Below are positions 7,075-17,222 of a stretch of DNA of 64,000 nt, piece after piece (the stretch's first letter is position 1; each line of letters starts with the position of its first letter). Source of the stretch: Ralstonia pickettii (GTDB taxonomy: Bacteria > Pseudomonadota > Gammaproteobacteria > Burkholderiales > Burkholderiaceae). The position numbers were made by a program, and so were the translations under genes. The notes beneath the pieces were generated by a model that searched no databases, was not told where the DNA came from, and saw only the letters and a program-made list of their open reading frames with translations. Where the stretch lies: contig NZ_CP104381.1 in the NCBI RefSeq assembly GCF_030582395.1, positions 868,001 to 932,000 on the forward strand, written 5' to 3'.

Positions 7075-8985
7075 ATGGCCCTGTTTTCCATTACCGATGC
7101 GCAACTGGCGTTCGGCCACGTGGCGCTGCTCGACCACACCGATTTCTCGCTGGAAGCCGGCGAGCGCGTTGGCCTGATCGGCCGCAACGGCACCGGCAAG
7201 TCGTCGCTGCTCAAGATCGTGGCGGGGACGACCTCGCCCGATGACGGCCTGATCGCCCGCCAGAGCGGCGTGACCTCGGCCTATGTGCCGCAAGAGCCCG
7301 AATTCGACCCCGAGCAGACCGTGGCCGAAGCCGTGGCGATGGGGGTGCCGCATGCCGCCGGCCTGCTGGCTGAATACGAGGCGCTGATCGCGTCGATGGG
7401 CGATACGCACAATGATGAGGCGATGCACAAGCTGCAGGCGCTGCAATCTCAGTTGGAAGCGGCAGATGCCTGGCAACTGCGTACGCGCGTGGAAACGACC
7501 ATCGCCCAGTTGGGCCTGCAGCCCGGCGCGCGTATCGGTTCGCTGTCGGGCGGCCTGACCAAGCGTGTGGCGCTTGCGCAGGCGCTGGTGGGCGCGCCCG
7601 ACATCCTGCTGCTGGACGAGCCGACCAACCACCTCGACTACGACTCCATCCGCTGGCTCGAGGATTTGCTGCTGGCCTTCCGCGGCAGCGTCTTGTTCAT
7701 CACGCACGATCGCGCGTTTCTCGACCGCGTGGCCACACGCATCATCGAACTCGATCGCGGCAAGCTGCGCTCGTACCCCGGCAACTTCACGGCGTATCAG
7801 ACGCGCAAGGCGCAGGAGCTGGACGCCGAAGCGTTGGAAAACGCCCGCTTCGACAAGCTGCTCGCGCAGGAAGAAGTGTGGATCCGCAAGGGTGTGGAAG
7901 CGCGGCGCACACGCAGCGTCGGCCGCGTGGCGCGGCTTGAACAGATGCGTGTGGAGCGCCAGGCGCGCCGCGAGGTGCAGGGCAACGTCAAGCTTGAGGT
8001 ATCCCAGGGCGATCGCTCCGGCAAGATCGTCGCCGAGTTGATCGACGTGACCAAGCGCTATGGCGACAAGACCGTTGTCGACAACTTCACCGCCACCATC
8101 ATGCGCGGGGACAAGGTCGGCATTCTCGGCGCCAACGGCGTCGGCAAGACCACGCTGCTGAAGTTGATTCTCGGCGAACTCGCACCCGATTCGGGCACGG
8201 TGCGCAACGGCACCAACCTGCAGGTTGCCTATTTCGACCAGATGCGCGCGCAGCTCGACTTGAACCGGTCGCTCGCCGACACCATCAGCCCCGGCAGCGA
8301 CTGGATCGAAGTCAATGGTCAGCGCAAGCACGTGATGAGCTATCTGGGCGACTTCCTCTTCCCGCCCGAGCGTGCCCGCTCGCCGGTGGCTTCGCTATCA
8401 GGCGGCGAGCGCAACCGGCTGCTGCTGGCGCGCCTGTTTGCCCGTCCGGCCAACGTGCTGGTGCTCGACGAGCCGACCAACGACTTGGACATCGACACGC
8501 TCGAACTGCTGGAAGAACTGCTGCAGGAATACAGCGGGACGGTATTCCTGGTCTCGCACGATCGCGCGTTCGTCGACAACGTCGTCACTTCGGTGATTGC
8601 GGCAGAGGGCGAAGGCCGGTGGCGCGAATACGTGGGCGGGTTCTCGGATTGGCAGATGCAATCGGCACGCTCGGCGCAGATGGCCCAAGCCGCCAAGCCG
8701 GCAGCCGAAGAGAAGAAGCCCGAGATGGCCAAGCCGCGCGAGCGTGCCACGGTCAAGCTCAGCTACAAAGAGCAGCGCGAACTCGACGCGCTGCCCGCCA
8801 CCATCGAGGCGTTGGAGGCCGAGCAGAAGCAGGTCGGCGGCGAACTGGAGGACGGCTCGATCTACGGCCGCGACCCGGAGCGCGCGCAAAAGCTGGCCGA
8901 GCGCCACGAGGCCATCGAACTGGAGCTGCTGGAGGCGCTGGAACGTTGGGAAGCCCTCGAAGCCAAGCGCGCCGGCACGGTGTGA
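7075..8985 (+). CDS. uup: ABC-F family ATPase Uup
   Basis: 636 aa, almost exactly the length of E. coli Uup. Two soluble ATPase domains: Walker A GRNGTGKSS (36-44), signature LSGGLTKR near 160, Walker B LLLDEPTNHLD near 178; then GANGVGKTT near 354, LSGGERNR near 441 and VLDEPTNDLD near 463. A linker with ARRTRSVGRVARLEQMR joins them, and a charged coiled-coil C-terminal domain follows (about 550-636), the DNA/ribosome-binding part of Uup. No membrane segments. ABC-F proteins act on the ribosome or, for Uup, influence replication-fork and transposon-excision events. The start at 7075 matches the Uup N-terminus; TACAAT at 7024-7029 is a likely -10. Confidence 0.95.
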   Translation: MALFSITDAQLAFGHVALLDHTDFSLEAGERVGLIGRNGTGKSSLLKIVAGTTSPDDGLIARQSGVTSAYVPQEPEFDPEQTVAEAVAMGVPHAAGLLAEYEALIASMGDTHNDEAMHKLQALQSQLEAADAWQLRTRVETTIAQLGLQPGARIGSLSGGLTKRVALAQALVGAPDILLLDEPTNHLDYDSIRWLEDLLLAFRGSVLFITHDRAFLDRVATRIIELDRGKLRSYPGNFTAYQTRKAQELDAEALENARFDKLLAQEEVWIRKGVEARRTRSVGRVARLEQMRVERQARREVQGNVKLEVSQGDRSGKIVAELIDVTKRYGDKTVVDNFTATIMRGDKVGILGANGVGKTTLLKLILGELAPDSGTVRNGTNLQVAYFDQMRAQLDLNRSLADTISPGSDWIEVNGQRKHVMSYLGDFLFPPERARSPVASLSGGERNRLLLARLFARPANVLVLDEPTNDLDIDTLELLEELLQEYSGTVFLVSHDRAFVDNVVTSVIAAEGEGRWREYVGGFSDWQMQSARSAQMAQAAKPAAEEKKPEMAKPRERATVKLSYKEQRELDALPATIEALEAEQKQVGGELEDGSIYGRDPERAQKLAERHEAIELELLEALERWEALEAKRAGTV

Positions 8986-9007
8986 CGCTGCATTAGCCAC
9001 GCAATAT

Positions 9008-9059
9008 GTCAGCGGGATGTCGAGCGAATGTGAGTTTCGGCTCGCATCCCGGCGCTGAC
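9008..9059. repeat. long imperfect hairpin between uup and parE
   Basis: GTCAGC/GCTGAC, GGGATG/CATCCC, CGAG/CTCG and CGAA/TTCG stack into about 20 base pairs interrupted by a 3-base and a 1-base bulge. There is no U-tract, so it is not a standard terminator. It may be a processing site, attenuator or REP-like element. Confidence 0.45.
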
Positions 9060-9157
9060 GATCCCTCCGCATTGTCGAGGACAGCTTCCTTTACAATGCG
9101 CGCTGCATTCCCGGTGCTTGGGGACAGACCCAAGCCTGGTCAGTTTTTCCGCCTTCC

Positions 9158-11143
9158 ATGAGCAAAACCTCCCAATACAGCGAATCGTCGATCAAGGTCC
9201 TCAAGGGCCTCGAACCGGTCAAGCAACGGCCGGGCATGTACACGCGCACCGACAATCCCCTGCACATCGTGCAGGAAGTCATCGACAACTCCGCTGACGA
9301 GGCGTTGGGCGGCTACGGCAAGCTGATTGCCGTGACGCTGCACAAGGACGGCAGCGTGAGCGTGGAAGACGATGCGCGCGGCATTCCCGTCGGCATCCAC
9401 CCCGAAGAGGGCGTGCCGGTGGTCGAGATCGTCTACACGCGTCTGCACGCCGGCGGCAAGTTCGACAAGGGCCGAGGCGGCGCATATGCGTTCTCCGGCG
9501 GCCTGCACGGCGTTGGCGTGTCGGTCACGAACGCGCTGTCGACGCGGTTGGAAGTGACGGTCTGGCGTGACGGCAATGTGTCGACGCTCGCATTCTCGGG
9601 CGGCGACGTGATTGAACCGCTGACCACCCGCAAGGCCGAACGCGGCGAGAAGAAGAGCGGCACACGCGTGCGTGCGTGGCCGGACGCCAAGTATTTCGAT
9701 TCCGACAACATCCCGCTTGCCGAGCTGCAACGCTTGCTGCGCAGCAAGGCCGTGCTGCTGCCGGGCGTGAAGGTCACCCTTACGTTGGAAAAAACCGGCG
9801 AGACGCTCGAATGGCAATACGACCAGGGCCTGCGCGGCTATCTGGTCGAATCGCTTGCGCAGGGCAGCGGCGCCGAGCCGGTGATCCCGCTGTTCGAAGG
9901 CGAACACTTTGCCGACCCAGACAAGCCCGGCGAAGAAGGTTTTGCCTTCGGCGAAGGCGCCTCGTGGGTGGTGGCCTGGACAGAAGAAGGCTCCCCGGTG
10001 CGCGAGTCATACGTGAACCTGATCCCGACGCCTGCTGGCGGCACGCATGAATCCGGTTTGCGCGAAGGGTTGTTCCAGGCTGTGAAGAGCTTTGTCGAGA
10101 TGCATGCGCTGCTGCCCAAGGGCGTCAAGCTAATGTCCGAAGACGTCTTTGCGCGTGCTTCGTTCGTGCTCTCGGCCAAGGTGCTCGACCCGCAGTTTCA
10201 AGGCCAGATCAAGGAACGCCTGAACAGCCGCGATGCGGTGCGGCTGGTGTCCACCTTCAGCCGCCCGGCGCTGGAGCTGTGGCTGAACCAGCACGTCGAC
10301 CACGGCAAGAAACTGGCCGAACTCGTCATCAAGCAGGCGCAGGCGCGTACACGTGCCGCGCAGAAGGTCGAGAAGAAGAAGGGCTCCGGCGTGGCCGTGT
10401 TGCCCGGCAAGCTGACCGATTGCGAATCCGACGACGTCACCCGCAACGAACTCTTTCTGGTGGAAGGCGACTCCGCCGGTGGCTCGGCCAAGATGGGCCG
10501 CGACAAGGAATTCCAGGCCATCCTGCCGTTGCGCGGCAAGGTGCTGAACACCTGGGAGACCGAGCGCGACCGCCTGTTCGCCAACAACGAAGTGCACGAC
10601 ATTGCTGTCGCCATCGGTGTGGACCCGCACGGTCCGAACGATACGGTCGACCTGTCGGGCCTGCGCTACGGCAAGATCTGCATCCTGTCCGATGCTGACG
10701 TGGACGGGGCGCACATCCAGGTGCTGCTGCTCACGTTGTTCTTCAAGCACTTTCCGCAACTGATCGATCGGGGGCACGTGTGCGTGGCCCGTCCGCCGCT
10801 GTATCGTGTCGATGCCCCGGCCCGCGGCAAGAAGCCTGCGCAGAAGCTCTACGCGCTGGACGATGGCGAGTTGGAGGCCATTGAAGACAAGCTGCGTAAG
10901 GACGGCGTGAAAGAAGGCGCCTGGCAGATCTCCCGCTTCAAGGGCCTGGGCGAAATGAGCGCCGAGCAGCTCTGGGAAACCACCATGAACCCCGACACGC
11001 GCCGTCTGCTGCCCGTGGCGCTGGGCGAACTGGGCCAAGACCAGACCATCAACATGATGAACATGCTGATGGGCAAGGGCGAAGCCGGCGCGCGCCGCAC
11101 GTGGCTGGAAGCGCGCGGCAACGAAGTCGAAGCCGATATCTGA
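9158..11143 (+). CDS. parE: DNA topoisomerase IV subunit B
   Basis: 661 aa, slightly longer than E. coli ParE (630). GHKL ATPase domain with [11 protein letters not shown] (Glu40, Asn44), DDARGIP and [15 protein letters not shown]; transducer domain; TOPRIM domain with [12 protein letters not shown] near 433 and DADVDGAHI near 512; C-terminal [22 protein letters not shown]. ParE hydrolyses ATP and with ParC decatenates daughter chromosomes. ParE rather than GyrB is favoured by the short length without the GyrB insert and by parC two genes downstream. TACAAT at 9092-9097 is a possible -10. The next gene follows after 16 bp, so the three genes are likely one operon. Confidence 0.96.
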   Translation: MSKTSQYSESSIKVLKGLEPVKQRPGMYTRTDNPLHIVQEVIDNSADEALGGYGKLIAVTLHKDGSVSVEDDARGIPVGIHPEEGVPVVEIVYTRLHAGGKFDKGRGGAYAFSGGLHGVGVSVTNALSTRLEVTVWRDGNVSTLAFSGGDVIEPLTTRKAERGEKKSGTRVRAWPDAKYFDSDNIPLAELQRLLRSKAVLLPGVKVTLTLEKTGETLEWQYDQGLRGYLVESLAQGSGAEPVIPLFEGEHFADPDKPGEEGFAFGEGASWVVAWTEEGSPVRESYVNLIPTPAGGTHESGLREGLFQAVKSFVEMHALLPKGVKLMSEDVFARASFVLSAKVLDPQFQGQIKERLNSRDAVRLVSTFSRPALELWLNQHVDHGKKLAELVIKQAQARTRAAQKVEKKKGSGVAVLPGKLTDCESDDVTRNELFLVEGDSAGGSAKMGRDKEFQAILPLRGKVLNTWETERDRLFANNEVHDIAVAIGVDPHGPNDTVDLSGLRYGKICILSDADVDGAHIQVLLLTLFFKHFPQLIDRGHVCVARPPLYRVDAPARGKKPAQKLYALDDGELEAIEDKLRKDGVKEGAWQISRFKGLGEMSAEQLWETTMNPDTRRLLPVALGELGQDQTINMMNMLMGKGEAGARRTWLEARGNEVEADI

Positions 11144-11159
11144 TCGCAAACCGACAACG

Positions 11160-12050
11160 ATGAAGCTTTTCGTACGTTTCGCATTCGCATTAACGGCGCT
11201 GGCCTTGTTGGCCAGCCAGCCGGTGCGCGCGGACGTCTACGGCTACATCGATGAAAACGGTCTGGCGCACTTCGCTGCCGAACGGCTGGACGATCGCTAC
11301 GTGCTGTTCATGAAGGGCGCGGCGGTGGCGGGCAAGGGCGACGACAAGGCCAAGGACGATAGCGCCATCGCCCTGCCGGCAACTGAGCTGCCCGATGCCG
11401 ATGCCTATCTCAACGCCAGCAAGCGCGATGCACTCGACAATGCCGCCGGTATGCGCCAGCGCCTGGTGCGCGCGGTGCTGCAGCACCCGAACGTGCCGAC
11501 GGTGGAACCGCTGATCCGCCAGGCCGCGACCAAGCACGGCATCGACCCCGCGTTAGTGAAGGCCGTGATTGCCGCTGAATCGGGTTTCAATCCGCAGGCC
11601 GTGTCGCCCAAGGGAGCAATCGGGCTGATGCAGGTGATTCCGGACACCGGCGCGCGCTACGGCGTGACCGGCGACGCCCGCCGCACGGCCGCGCAGAAAC
11701 TGGCCGACCCGAAGACCAACATCACCACCGGCGTGCGTTACCTGAGCGATCTGCTGCGCATGTTCTCAGGCAACCTTGAGCTTGTGCTGGCCGCCTACAA
11801 CGCGGGCGAAGGCGCGGTGCAGAAGCACGGCAACGACATTCCGCCCTACGCCGAGACACAGAACTACGTAAAGACGGTGCTGCAGTTCTATCGCTACTAC
11901 AACCCGGTCGCCGCCGTGCCCGGGTTGATGAACGCGAGCGGCAACGGCGTCATCGCCACACGCAAGCCAGGCCGCACGGGCCGGCCCGCACGCATCGAAC
12001 TCGTATTGGACCCCGCCACCGGCGTGGCCACGAACCTCCCCCAACATTGA
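11160..12050 (+). CDS. periplasmic lytic transglycosylase, SLT/family 1
   Basis: 296 aa. Signal peptide 1-24 (cleavage after VRA), a short DUF4124-like segment ([13 protein letters not shown]), a linker, then an SLT lysozyme-like domain from about 112: [21 protein letters not shown] with catalytic Glu140, and the [10 protein letters not shown] motif. It cleaves the MurNAc-GlcNAc bond of peptidoglycan with formation of 1,6-anhydro ends. It sits between parE (16 bp before) and parC (49 bp after) on the same strand, an odd place for a cell-wall enzyme; co-transcription would tie wall remodelling to chromosome decatenation, but this could be chance. Confidence 0.92.
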   Translation: MKLFVRFAFALTALALLASQPVRADVYGYIDENGLAHFAAERLDDRYVLFMKGAAVAGKGDDKAKDDSAIALPATELPDADAYLNASKRDALDNAAGMRQRLVRAVLQHPNVPTVEPLIRQAATKHGIDPALVKAVIAAESGFNPQAVSPKGAIGLMQVIPDTGARYGVTGDARRTAAQKLADPKTNITTGVRYLSDLLRMFSGNLELVLAAYNAGEGAVQKHGNDIPPYAETQNYVKTVLQFYRYYNPVAAVPGLMNASGNGVIATRKPGRTGRPARIELVLDPATGVATNLPQH

Positions 12051-12099
12051 TCCCGGCGGCGCCGCCACGTTGAAGCGCGCCGCTTTTGCTTGAGCCTCC

Positions 12100-14442
12100 A
12101 TGGAACAACAAGACATCCTCTTCGACCCCAGCGAGCCGGCCGAAGCGCTCACGCTTGGCGCCTATGCCGAGCGTGCCTACCTCGACTACGCCATCAGCGT
12201 GGTCAAGGGCCGTGCGCTGCCCGAAGTGGCCGATGGCCAGAAGCCGGTGCAGCGCCGCATCCTGTTCGCGATGCACGAGATGGGCCTGCGCTCCGATGCC
12301 AAGCCCGTCAAATCGGCGCGCGTGGTCGGCGACGTGCTCGGCAAATTCCACCCGCATGGCGATCAATCCGCCTACGACGCACTGGTGCGCCTGGCGCAGG
12401 ATTTCTCGCTGCGTTACCCGCTGATCGACGGGCAGGGCAACTTCGGCTCGCGCGACGGCGACGGTGCGGCGGCGATGCGCTATACCGAAGCGCGCCTCAC
12501 GCCCATTTCGCGTCTGCTGCTCGAAGAGCTGGACCAGGGCACCGTCGATTTCATCCCGAACTACGACGGCTCGATGGAAGAGCCAAAGCTGCTGCCGGCG
12601 CGCTTGCCGTTCGTGCTGCTCAACGGCGCATCGGGCATTGCGGTCGGGATGGCCACGGAGATCCCGTCGCACAATTTGCGCGAAGTGGCGGCCGCCACCG
12701 TGGCGCTCATCCGCGACGACAAGCTCACCAGCACCGACCTGATGCAGTACATGCCGGGCCCGGACTTCCCGGGTGGCGGTCAGATCATTTCGTCGGCGGC
12801 GGACATTGCGCAGGTGTACGAGAGTGGTCGCGGCAGCCTGAAGGTGCGCGCGCGCTGGAAGATCGAAGAACTCGCACGCGGCCAGTGGCAACTCGTAGTG
12901 AACGAATTGCCGCCCAACACCTCGTCGCAGAAGGTGTTGGAAGAAATTGAAGAGCTGACGAACCCGAAGGTGCGCACGGGCAAGAAGTCGCTGTCGCCGG
13001 ATCAGCTCACCATGAAGCAGACCATGCTGGGTCTGCTCGATGCCGTGCGCGACGAGTCGGGCAAGGACGCGCCGGTGCGCCTTGTGTTCGAACCCAAGAG
13101 CAAGAACATCGATCAGCAGGAATTTGCCAACGCGCTGCTCGCCCATACGTCGCTGGAGTCGGGCGCGGCCATCAACCTGGTGATGATCGGCACGGACGGG
13201 CGGCCTCGGCAGAAGGGCCTGGCCGAGATCCTGCGCGAGTGGATCACGTACCGCTTCGCCACGGTCACGCGCCGCACGCGCCATCGTCTGGGCAAGGTGG
13301 AAGACCGCATCCACATCCTCGAAGGCCGGCAACTGGTACTGCTGCGCATCGAGGACGTGATCCGCATCATCCGTGAGAGCGAGGAACCCAAGGCTGCGCT
13401 GATCCAGGTCTTCAACCTGAGCGACCGCCAGGCCGAAGACATTCTGGAAATCCGCCTGCGTCAGCTTGCTCGCCTGGAAGCGATCAAGATCGAGCAGGAG
13501 CTGAAGAACCTGCGCGAAGAGCAGGGCGAGCTGGACGTGCTGCTGAAGTCCGAGACCATGATGCGCCGTCGCATCATCAAGGAGATCGAGACCGACGCGA
13601 AGCAATACGGCGACGACCGCCGCACTCTCATCCAGGAAGAGCGCCGTGCCGCCGCCGAGGTGAAGATCGTCGATGAACCCGTCACGGTGATTGTTTCGCA
13701 GAAGGGCTGGGTACGCACGCGCCAGGGCCATGGCCACGACGCCACGCAATTCACCTTCAAGGCAGGCGACACGCTGTACGACACGTTTGAATGCCGGACC
13801 ACCGATGCGCTGTTGATCTTCGGCACGCGCGACGACAAGGGCACGGGCCGGGTCTATTCCGTGGCCGTGGCCAACCTGCCGGGCGGCCGTGGCGATGGCG
13901 TGCCGCTGACGACGCTGATCGAACTCGCGCCGGGCACGCATATCGCCCACACGTTCGCGGGTCACGCCGAACAGAGTCTGGTGATTTCCACGCGCGGCGG
14001 CAACGGCTTCCTGGCCAAGGTGGGTGACATGGTCGGCCGCCAGAAGGCTGGCAAGGCGTTCCTGACGCTGGATGAGGGCGATCAGCCCAACAAGCCGGCG
14101 CCGGTGCCGGCTGACGCCTATGGCGTGGCCTGCCTGTCCGAAGGCGGCCGCTTGCTGTTGTTCCAGATCAGCGAGTTGAAGACGCTCGCAAGCGGCGGCC
14201 GTGGCGTGATCCTGATGGAGCTGGAGAAGAACGAAGCGCTGCTCCAGGCGGTGGCCTTTGGTGCAGCGGGCTTTGTGCTCTCGGGCACCGGCCCACGCGG
14301 CGGCAAGGCGGTCGAGCAGACCATGACGACCCGCGCGCAGGAGCCGTACGCCGGCAAGCGCGCGCGCAAGGGTAAGACGCTCGAGCCCAAGCTGCGCGAT
14401 CCGAAGCTCTCGTTGCCCAAGCCCGCCCCGGACGCCGCCTGA
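12100..14442 (+). CDS. parC: DNA topoisomerase IV subunit A
   Basis: 780 aa, near the usual ParC length. Winged-helix/tower region with [11 protein letters not shown] and HPHGD (85-89 region), catalytic Tyr128 in [25 protein letters not shown], a coiled-coil segment around 430-510, and a C-terminal beta-propeller with degenerate blades rather than the GyrA-box of GyrA. It makes the double-strand break through which ParE drives strand passage. The residue aligned with E. coli ParC Ser80 is Gln here ([10 protein letters not shown]), and Glu84 is Asp. The stop overlaps nothing, but the next ORF begins only 5 bp later. Confidence 0.96.
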   Translation: MEQQDILFDPSEPAEALTLGAYAERAYLDYAISVVKGRALPEVADGQKPVQRRILFAMHEMGLRSDAKPVKSARVVGDVLGKFHPHGDQSAYDALVRLAQDFSLRYPLIDGQGNFGSRDGDGAAAMRYTEARLTPISRLLLEELDQGTVDFIPNYDGSMEEPKLLPARLPFVLLNGASGIAVGMATEIPSHNLREVAAATVALIRDDKLTSTDLMQYMPGPDFPGGGQIISSAADIAQVYESGRGSLKVRARWKIEELARGQWQLVVNELPPNTSSQKVLEEIEELTNPKVRTGKKSLSPDQLTMKQTMLGLLDAVRDESGKDAPVRLVFEPKSKNIDQQEFANALLAHTSLESGAAINLVMIGTDGRPRQKGLAEILREWITYRFATVTRRTRHRLGKVEDRIHILEGRQLVLLRIEDVIRIIRESEEPKAALIQVFNLSDRQAEDILEIRLRQLARLEAIKIEQELKNLREEQGELDVLLKSETMMRRRIIKEIETDAKQYGDDRRTLIQEERRAAAEVKIVDEPVTVIVSQKGWVRTRQGHGHDATQFTFKAGDTLYDTFECRTTDALLIFGTRDDKGTGRVYSVAVANLPGGRGDGVPLTTLIELAPGTHIAHTFAGHAEQSLVISTRGGNGFLAKVGDMVGRQKAGKAFLTLDEGDQPNKPAPVPADAYGVACLSEGGRLLLFQISELKTLASGGRGVILMELEKNEALLQAVAFGAAGFVLSGTGPRGGKAVEQTMTTRAQEPYAGKRARKGKTLEPKLRDPKLSLPKPAPDAA

Positions 14443-14446
14443 GCCC

Positions 14447-15025
14447 ATGAGCGATCCGAGCGCCGCACCTGACGCCAACGCCGCAGCAAACACAAACATT
14501 CCGTCCTGCAGCAAGCTCTTCACCGAGTTTGCGCGGATGGGCCTGTCGGGCTTCGGCGGCGTGCTGCCCTTTGCGCGCGCCGGTATTGTCGATCGCAACC
14601 GCTGGCTCTCCAATACCGAGTTCGCCGAGTTGCTGAGTCTGGGTCAGGTGTTACCCGGCCCGAATGTGGTCAACCTCTCGGTGATGCTCGGCTACCGCTT
14701 TCACGGCGTGCGCGGCGCCGCAGCCGCAATGGCCGGTCTGGTGCTGACGCCTGCGGTGCTGCTGTTGCTGATCGTCATGCTGTACGACCATTTCAGCGCG
14801 CTTTCGGTGGTGCAGAACCTGCTCAAAGGCATGGCGGCGGTGGCAGCGGGGCTGGTGCTCTCAACGGCCATCAAGCTGGCGCAGGGGCAGTCGCGCACGT
14901 GGCGAGCGTTCGCCATCGGCCTGGCGGTTTTCCTGACCATTGGCGTCCTGCAGTGGCCGCTGCTTCCCGTGATGCTGGTGCTGATTCCGCTCGCACTCGT
15001 GCTCGAATGGTGGGCGATGCGATGA
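14447..15025 (+). CDS. chromate transporter, CHR-domain subunit 1
   Basis: 192 aa, a single CHR domain, so one half of the split (short-chain) chromate transporter type. After a polar N-terminal 24 residues come the signature segments FGGVLPFARAGIVDRNRWL and LSLGQVLPGPNVVNLSVMLGY (PGPN motif), then about five hydrophobic helices. Family members export chromate in symport with sulfate or act as general anion exporters. It is directly behind parC (5 bp) and overlaps the second half gene by ATGA, so translation of the two halves is coupled. Chromate itself is only a family assignment. Confidence 0.9.
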   Translation: MSDPSAAPDANAAANTNIPSCSKLFTEFARMGLSGFGGVLPFARAGIVDRNRWLSNTEFAELLSLGQVLPGPNVVNLSVMLGYRFHGVRGAAAAMAGLVLTPAVLLLLIVMLYDHFSALSVVQNLLKGMAAVAAGLVLSTAIKLAQGQSRTWRAFAIGLAVFLTIGVLQWPLLPVMLVLIPLALVLEWWAMR

Positions 15026-15552
15026 GCTACCTCACCACCGTCTACGACTTGTTCTGGCACTTTCTTGTGCTGTCGTTTCTCGCCATCGGCGGGGCCAGCT
15101 CGACGCTGCCCGACATGCACCGCTTTCTGGTCGACACGCGGCATTACATGACAAGCGAGCAGCTGAGCGCCATGTACGCCATCTCGCAGGCGGCGCCGGG
15201 CCCCAACGTGCTGTTCGTGGAGTTGTTCGGCTGGCAGGCGGCGGGCCTGGGCGGGGCGATTGCCTCGCTGGTGGGCATCTGCGGGCCGTCGTGCGTGATT
15301 GCCGCCGTCATCGCGCGCGTCATGGACCGCAAGCCCGACGCGCGCTGGATTGCGCTGGTCCGCCGCGGCCTTGCGCCACTGACGATCGGGCTGCTGTTCT
15401 CCACCGGCTGGGTGCTGGCGCGGGGCGCAGACAGCAGCTTCAGCACCATCGCGCTGACCGTCGCCACCGTCCTGGTCTGCACCTTCACCCGTGTGCACCC
15501 GCTGGTGCTGGTGGGGCTGGGTGCATTGGTTGGCGGCATGGGCTGGGTGTAG
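15022..15552 (+). CDS. chromate transporter, CHR-domain subunit 2
   Basis: 176 aa, the second CHR half. Start ATG overlaps the stop of subunit 1 (ATGA), a strong sign of translational coupling. Signature segments: FLAIGGASSTLPDMHRFLV, AISQAAPGPNVLFVELFGW, then about five helices ending in HPLVLVGLGALVGGMG. The two halves should pair in antiparallel orientation in the inner membrane. A clear terminator follows at 15581. Confidence 0.9.
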   Translation: MSYLTTVYDLFWHFLVLSFLAIGGASSTLPDMHRFLVDTRHYMTSEQLSAMYAISQAAPGPNVLFVELFGWQAAGLGGAIASLVGICGPSCVIAAVIARVMDRKPDARWIALVRRGLAPLTIGLLFSTGWVLARGADSSFSTIALTVATVLVCTFTRVHPLVLVGLGALVGGMGWV

Positions 15553-15580
15553 CGCCCGTACTGCGCGGCCAGCGAAATCC

Positions 15581-15606
15581 AAGGCGGACGCGTGTCCGCC
15601 TTTTTT
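15581..15606 (+). terminator. Rho-independent terminator after the chromate transporter pair
   Basis: 9-bp perfect stem (15581-15589 with 15594-15602), 4-base loop, six T. Ends the run from parE through the chromate genes. Confidence 0.9.
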
Positions 15607-15667
15607 CTTGGCCCGCTCGCCAACGAGATGGCGCCACGGCCCTCGGGAATACCCCAATGCCGTTCAT

Positions 15668-15706
15668 GATGTATATACAACAACATATCGATCAAAGCGA
15701 TGTTGT
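15668..15706. promoter_or_regulatory. HutC/GntR-type operator region upstream of the permease
   Basis: TGTATATACA at 15670-15679 is a perfect palindrome and the core of the known HutC-family operator. Directly after it is a second inverted repeat, ACAACAT (15680-15686) with ATGTTGT (15700-15706). Both lie 85-120 bp before the permease start, where a promoter should be. The protein that binds is not encoded nearby. Confidence 0.45.
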
Positions 15707-15790
15707 CTGTATGTGAATTTCGATCCGCTCGACGCATCCGTCCAGCCCGGCACTGCGCTGACAGCCTCGCCGACATAAAGAGGAGACAGT

Positions 15791-17173
15791 TTGGAACACC
15801 TTCAACGCAACCTGCGCGCGCGGCATATCCGCTTTCTCGCGCTCGGTTCGGCCATCGGCACGGGCCTTTTCTACGGGTCCGCTTCGGCCATCCAACTGGC
15901 CGGGCCGGCCGTGATCCTCGCGTACATCATCGGCGGCGCGGCCGTCTACATGGTCATGCGCGCGCTCGGCGAGATGGCGGTGCGCCAGCCGGTTTCCGGC
16001 TCCTTCGGGCGCTATGCGCGCGACAACCTCGGTCCGCTCGCCGGCTTTCTCACCGGCTGGACGTACATCCTCGAAATGGTGATCGTCTGCCTGGCCGACG
16101 TGACCGCCTTCGGCATCTACATGGGCTTCTGGTTTCCCGAGGTGCCGCAATGGATCTGGGTGCTGGGCATCGTCATGCTCATCTGCGGCCTGAACCTCTG
16201 CAACGTCAAGGTGTTCGGCGAGATGGAATTCTGGCTCGCGCTGATCAAGATCGCGGCGATCGGCGCCATGATCGTCGGCGGCACCGTCATCCTGTTCCTC
16301 GGCGTGAAGATGAATGGCGAGCACGCGTCGGGCTTGAGCAATCTCTGGTCGCACGGCGGGTTCCTGCCGCACGGTGTGGGCGGCCTCGTGGCGTCGTTTG
16401 CTGTGGTGATGTTTGCGTACGGCGGCGTCGAGATCATCGGCATTACCGGCGGCGAGGCACAGAACCCCGACAAGGTCATCCCGAAGGCCATCAATGCCGT
16501 GCCGGCGCGCATCCTGTTGTTCTACGTGCTGACCATGTGCGTGCTGATGGCGATCTTCCCGTGGACGGGCATCGACGGCCAGGGCAGCCCGTTCGTGCAG
16601 ATCTTCTCCGGACTGGGCATCCAGTCTGCGGCGGCGATCCTGAACCTCATCGTCATTTCGGCCGCCATCTCGGCCATCAACAGCAACATCTTCGGCGCGG
16701 GCCGGATGATGTACGGCATGGCCGAGCAGGGCCAGGCGCCGCGCATCTTTGCGGCCACGTCGCGTCACGGTGTGCCCTGGGTGACGGTGCTGTTCATGGC
16801 CGGCACGCTGCTGTGCGGCGTGGTGCTGAACTATCTGATTCCCGAAAACGTCTTCGTGATCATCGCGTCGATCGCCACGTTCGCGACCGTCTGGGTCTGG
16901 CTGATGATCCTGCTCTCGCAGGTGGCCATGCGCCGGCGTCTGTCGGCTGAAGAGGTGCGCGCGCTCAAGTTCAAGGTGCCGCTGTGGCCTGTCGGGCCGG
17001 CGCTCGCCATCGCTTTCATGCTGTTCGTGATTGGCGTGCTGGGCACCATGGAAGACACGCGCGTGGCGCTCTACGTTGGCGCAGGCTGGGTGCTGCTCAT
17101 GTCGGCAGCGTGGTATCTGCGCGTGAAGCCCAACGCAGCATCCGTGTTGGCTGAAGTGGCAAGCGGGGTTTGA
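15791..17173 (+). CDS. proY: amino-acid permease, ProY-like (APC/AAT family)
   Basis: 460 aa with about 12 membrane helices. Reads closely with E. coli ProY through the whole length: [21 protein letters not shown] at the start, [18 protein letters not shown] in helix 6, and [28 protein letters not shown] start at 15791 is chosen because AGGAGA lies 5 bases before it and it begins at the family's N-terminus. Substrate is probably proline or histidine; this AAT subgroup includes the HutT histidine permeases, and the HutC-type palindrome upstream fits a histidine/urocanate link. Followed after 49 bp by an MFS gene, probably one transcript. Confidence 0.9.
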   Translation: MEHLQRNLRARHIRFLALGSAIGTGLFYGSASAIQLAGPAVILAYIIGGAAVYMVMRALGEMAVRQPVSGSFGRYARDNLGPLAGFLTGWTYILEMVIVCLADVTAFGIYMGFWFPEVPQWIWVLGIVMLICGLNLCNVKVFGEMEFWLALIKIAAIGAMIVGGTVILFLGVKMNGEHASGLSNLWSHGGFLPHGVGGLVASFAVVMFAYGGVEIIGITGGEAQNPDKVIPKAINAVPARILLFYVLTMCVLMAIFPWTGIDGQGSPFVQIFSGLGIQSAAAILNLIVISAAISAINSNIFGAGRMMYGMAEQGQAPRIFAATSRHGVPWVTVLFMAGTLLCGVVLNYLIPENVFVIIASIATFATVWVWLMILLSQVAMRRRLSAEEVRALKFKVPLWPVGPALAIAFMLFVIGVLGTMEDTRVALYVGAGWVLLMSAAWYLRVKPNAASVLAEVASGV

Positions 17174-17222
17174 ACCCGGCCCGCCCGCAAAGAGAAGACG
17201 AGACAAGTTTCGGAGACAACCC

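Noticed and set aside
6904..8331. 475-residue open frame opposite uup
   Set aside because: Antisense of a clearly conserved ABC-F gene; composition typical of GC-rich shadows.
11950..14613. 887-residue open frame opposite parC
   Set aside because: Arises from high GC third positions of parC; no family likeness, His/Arg/Gln-rich composition.
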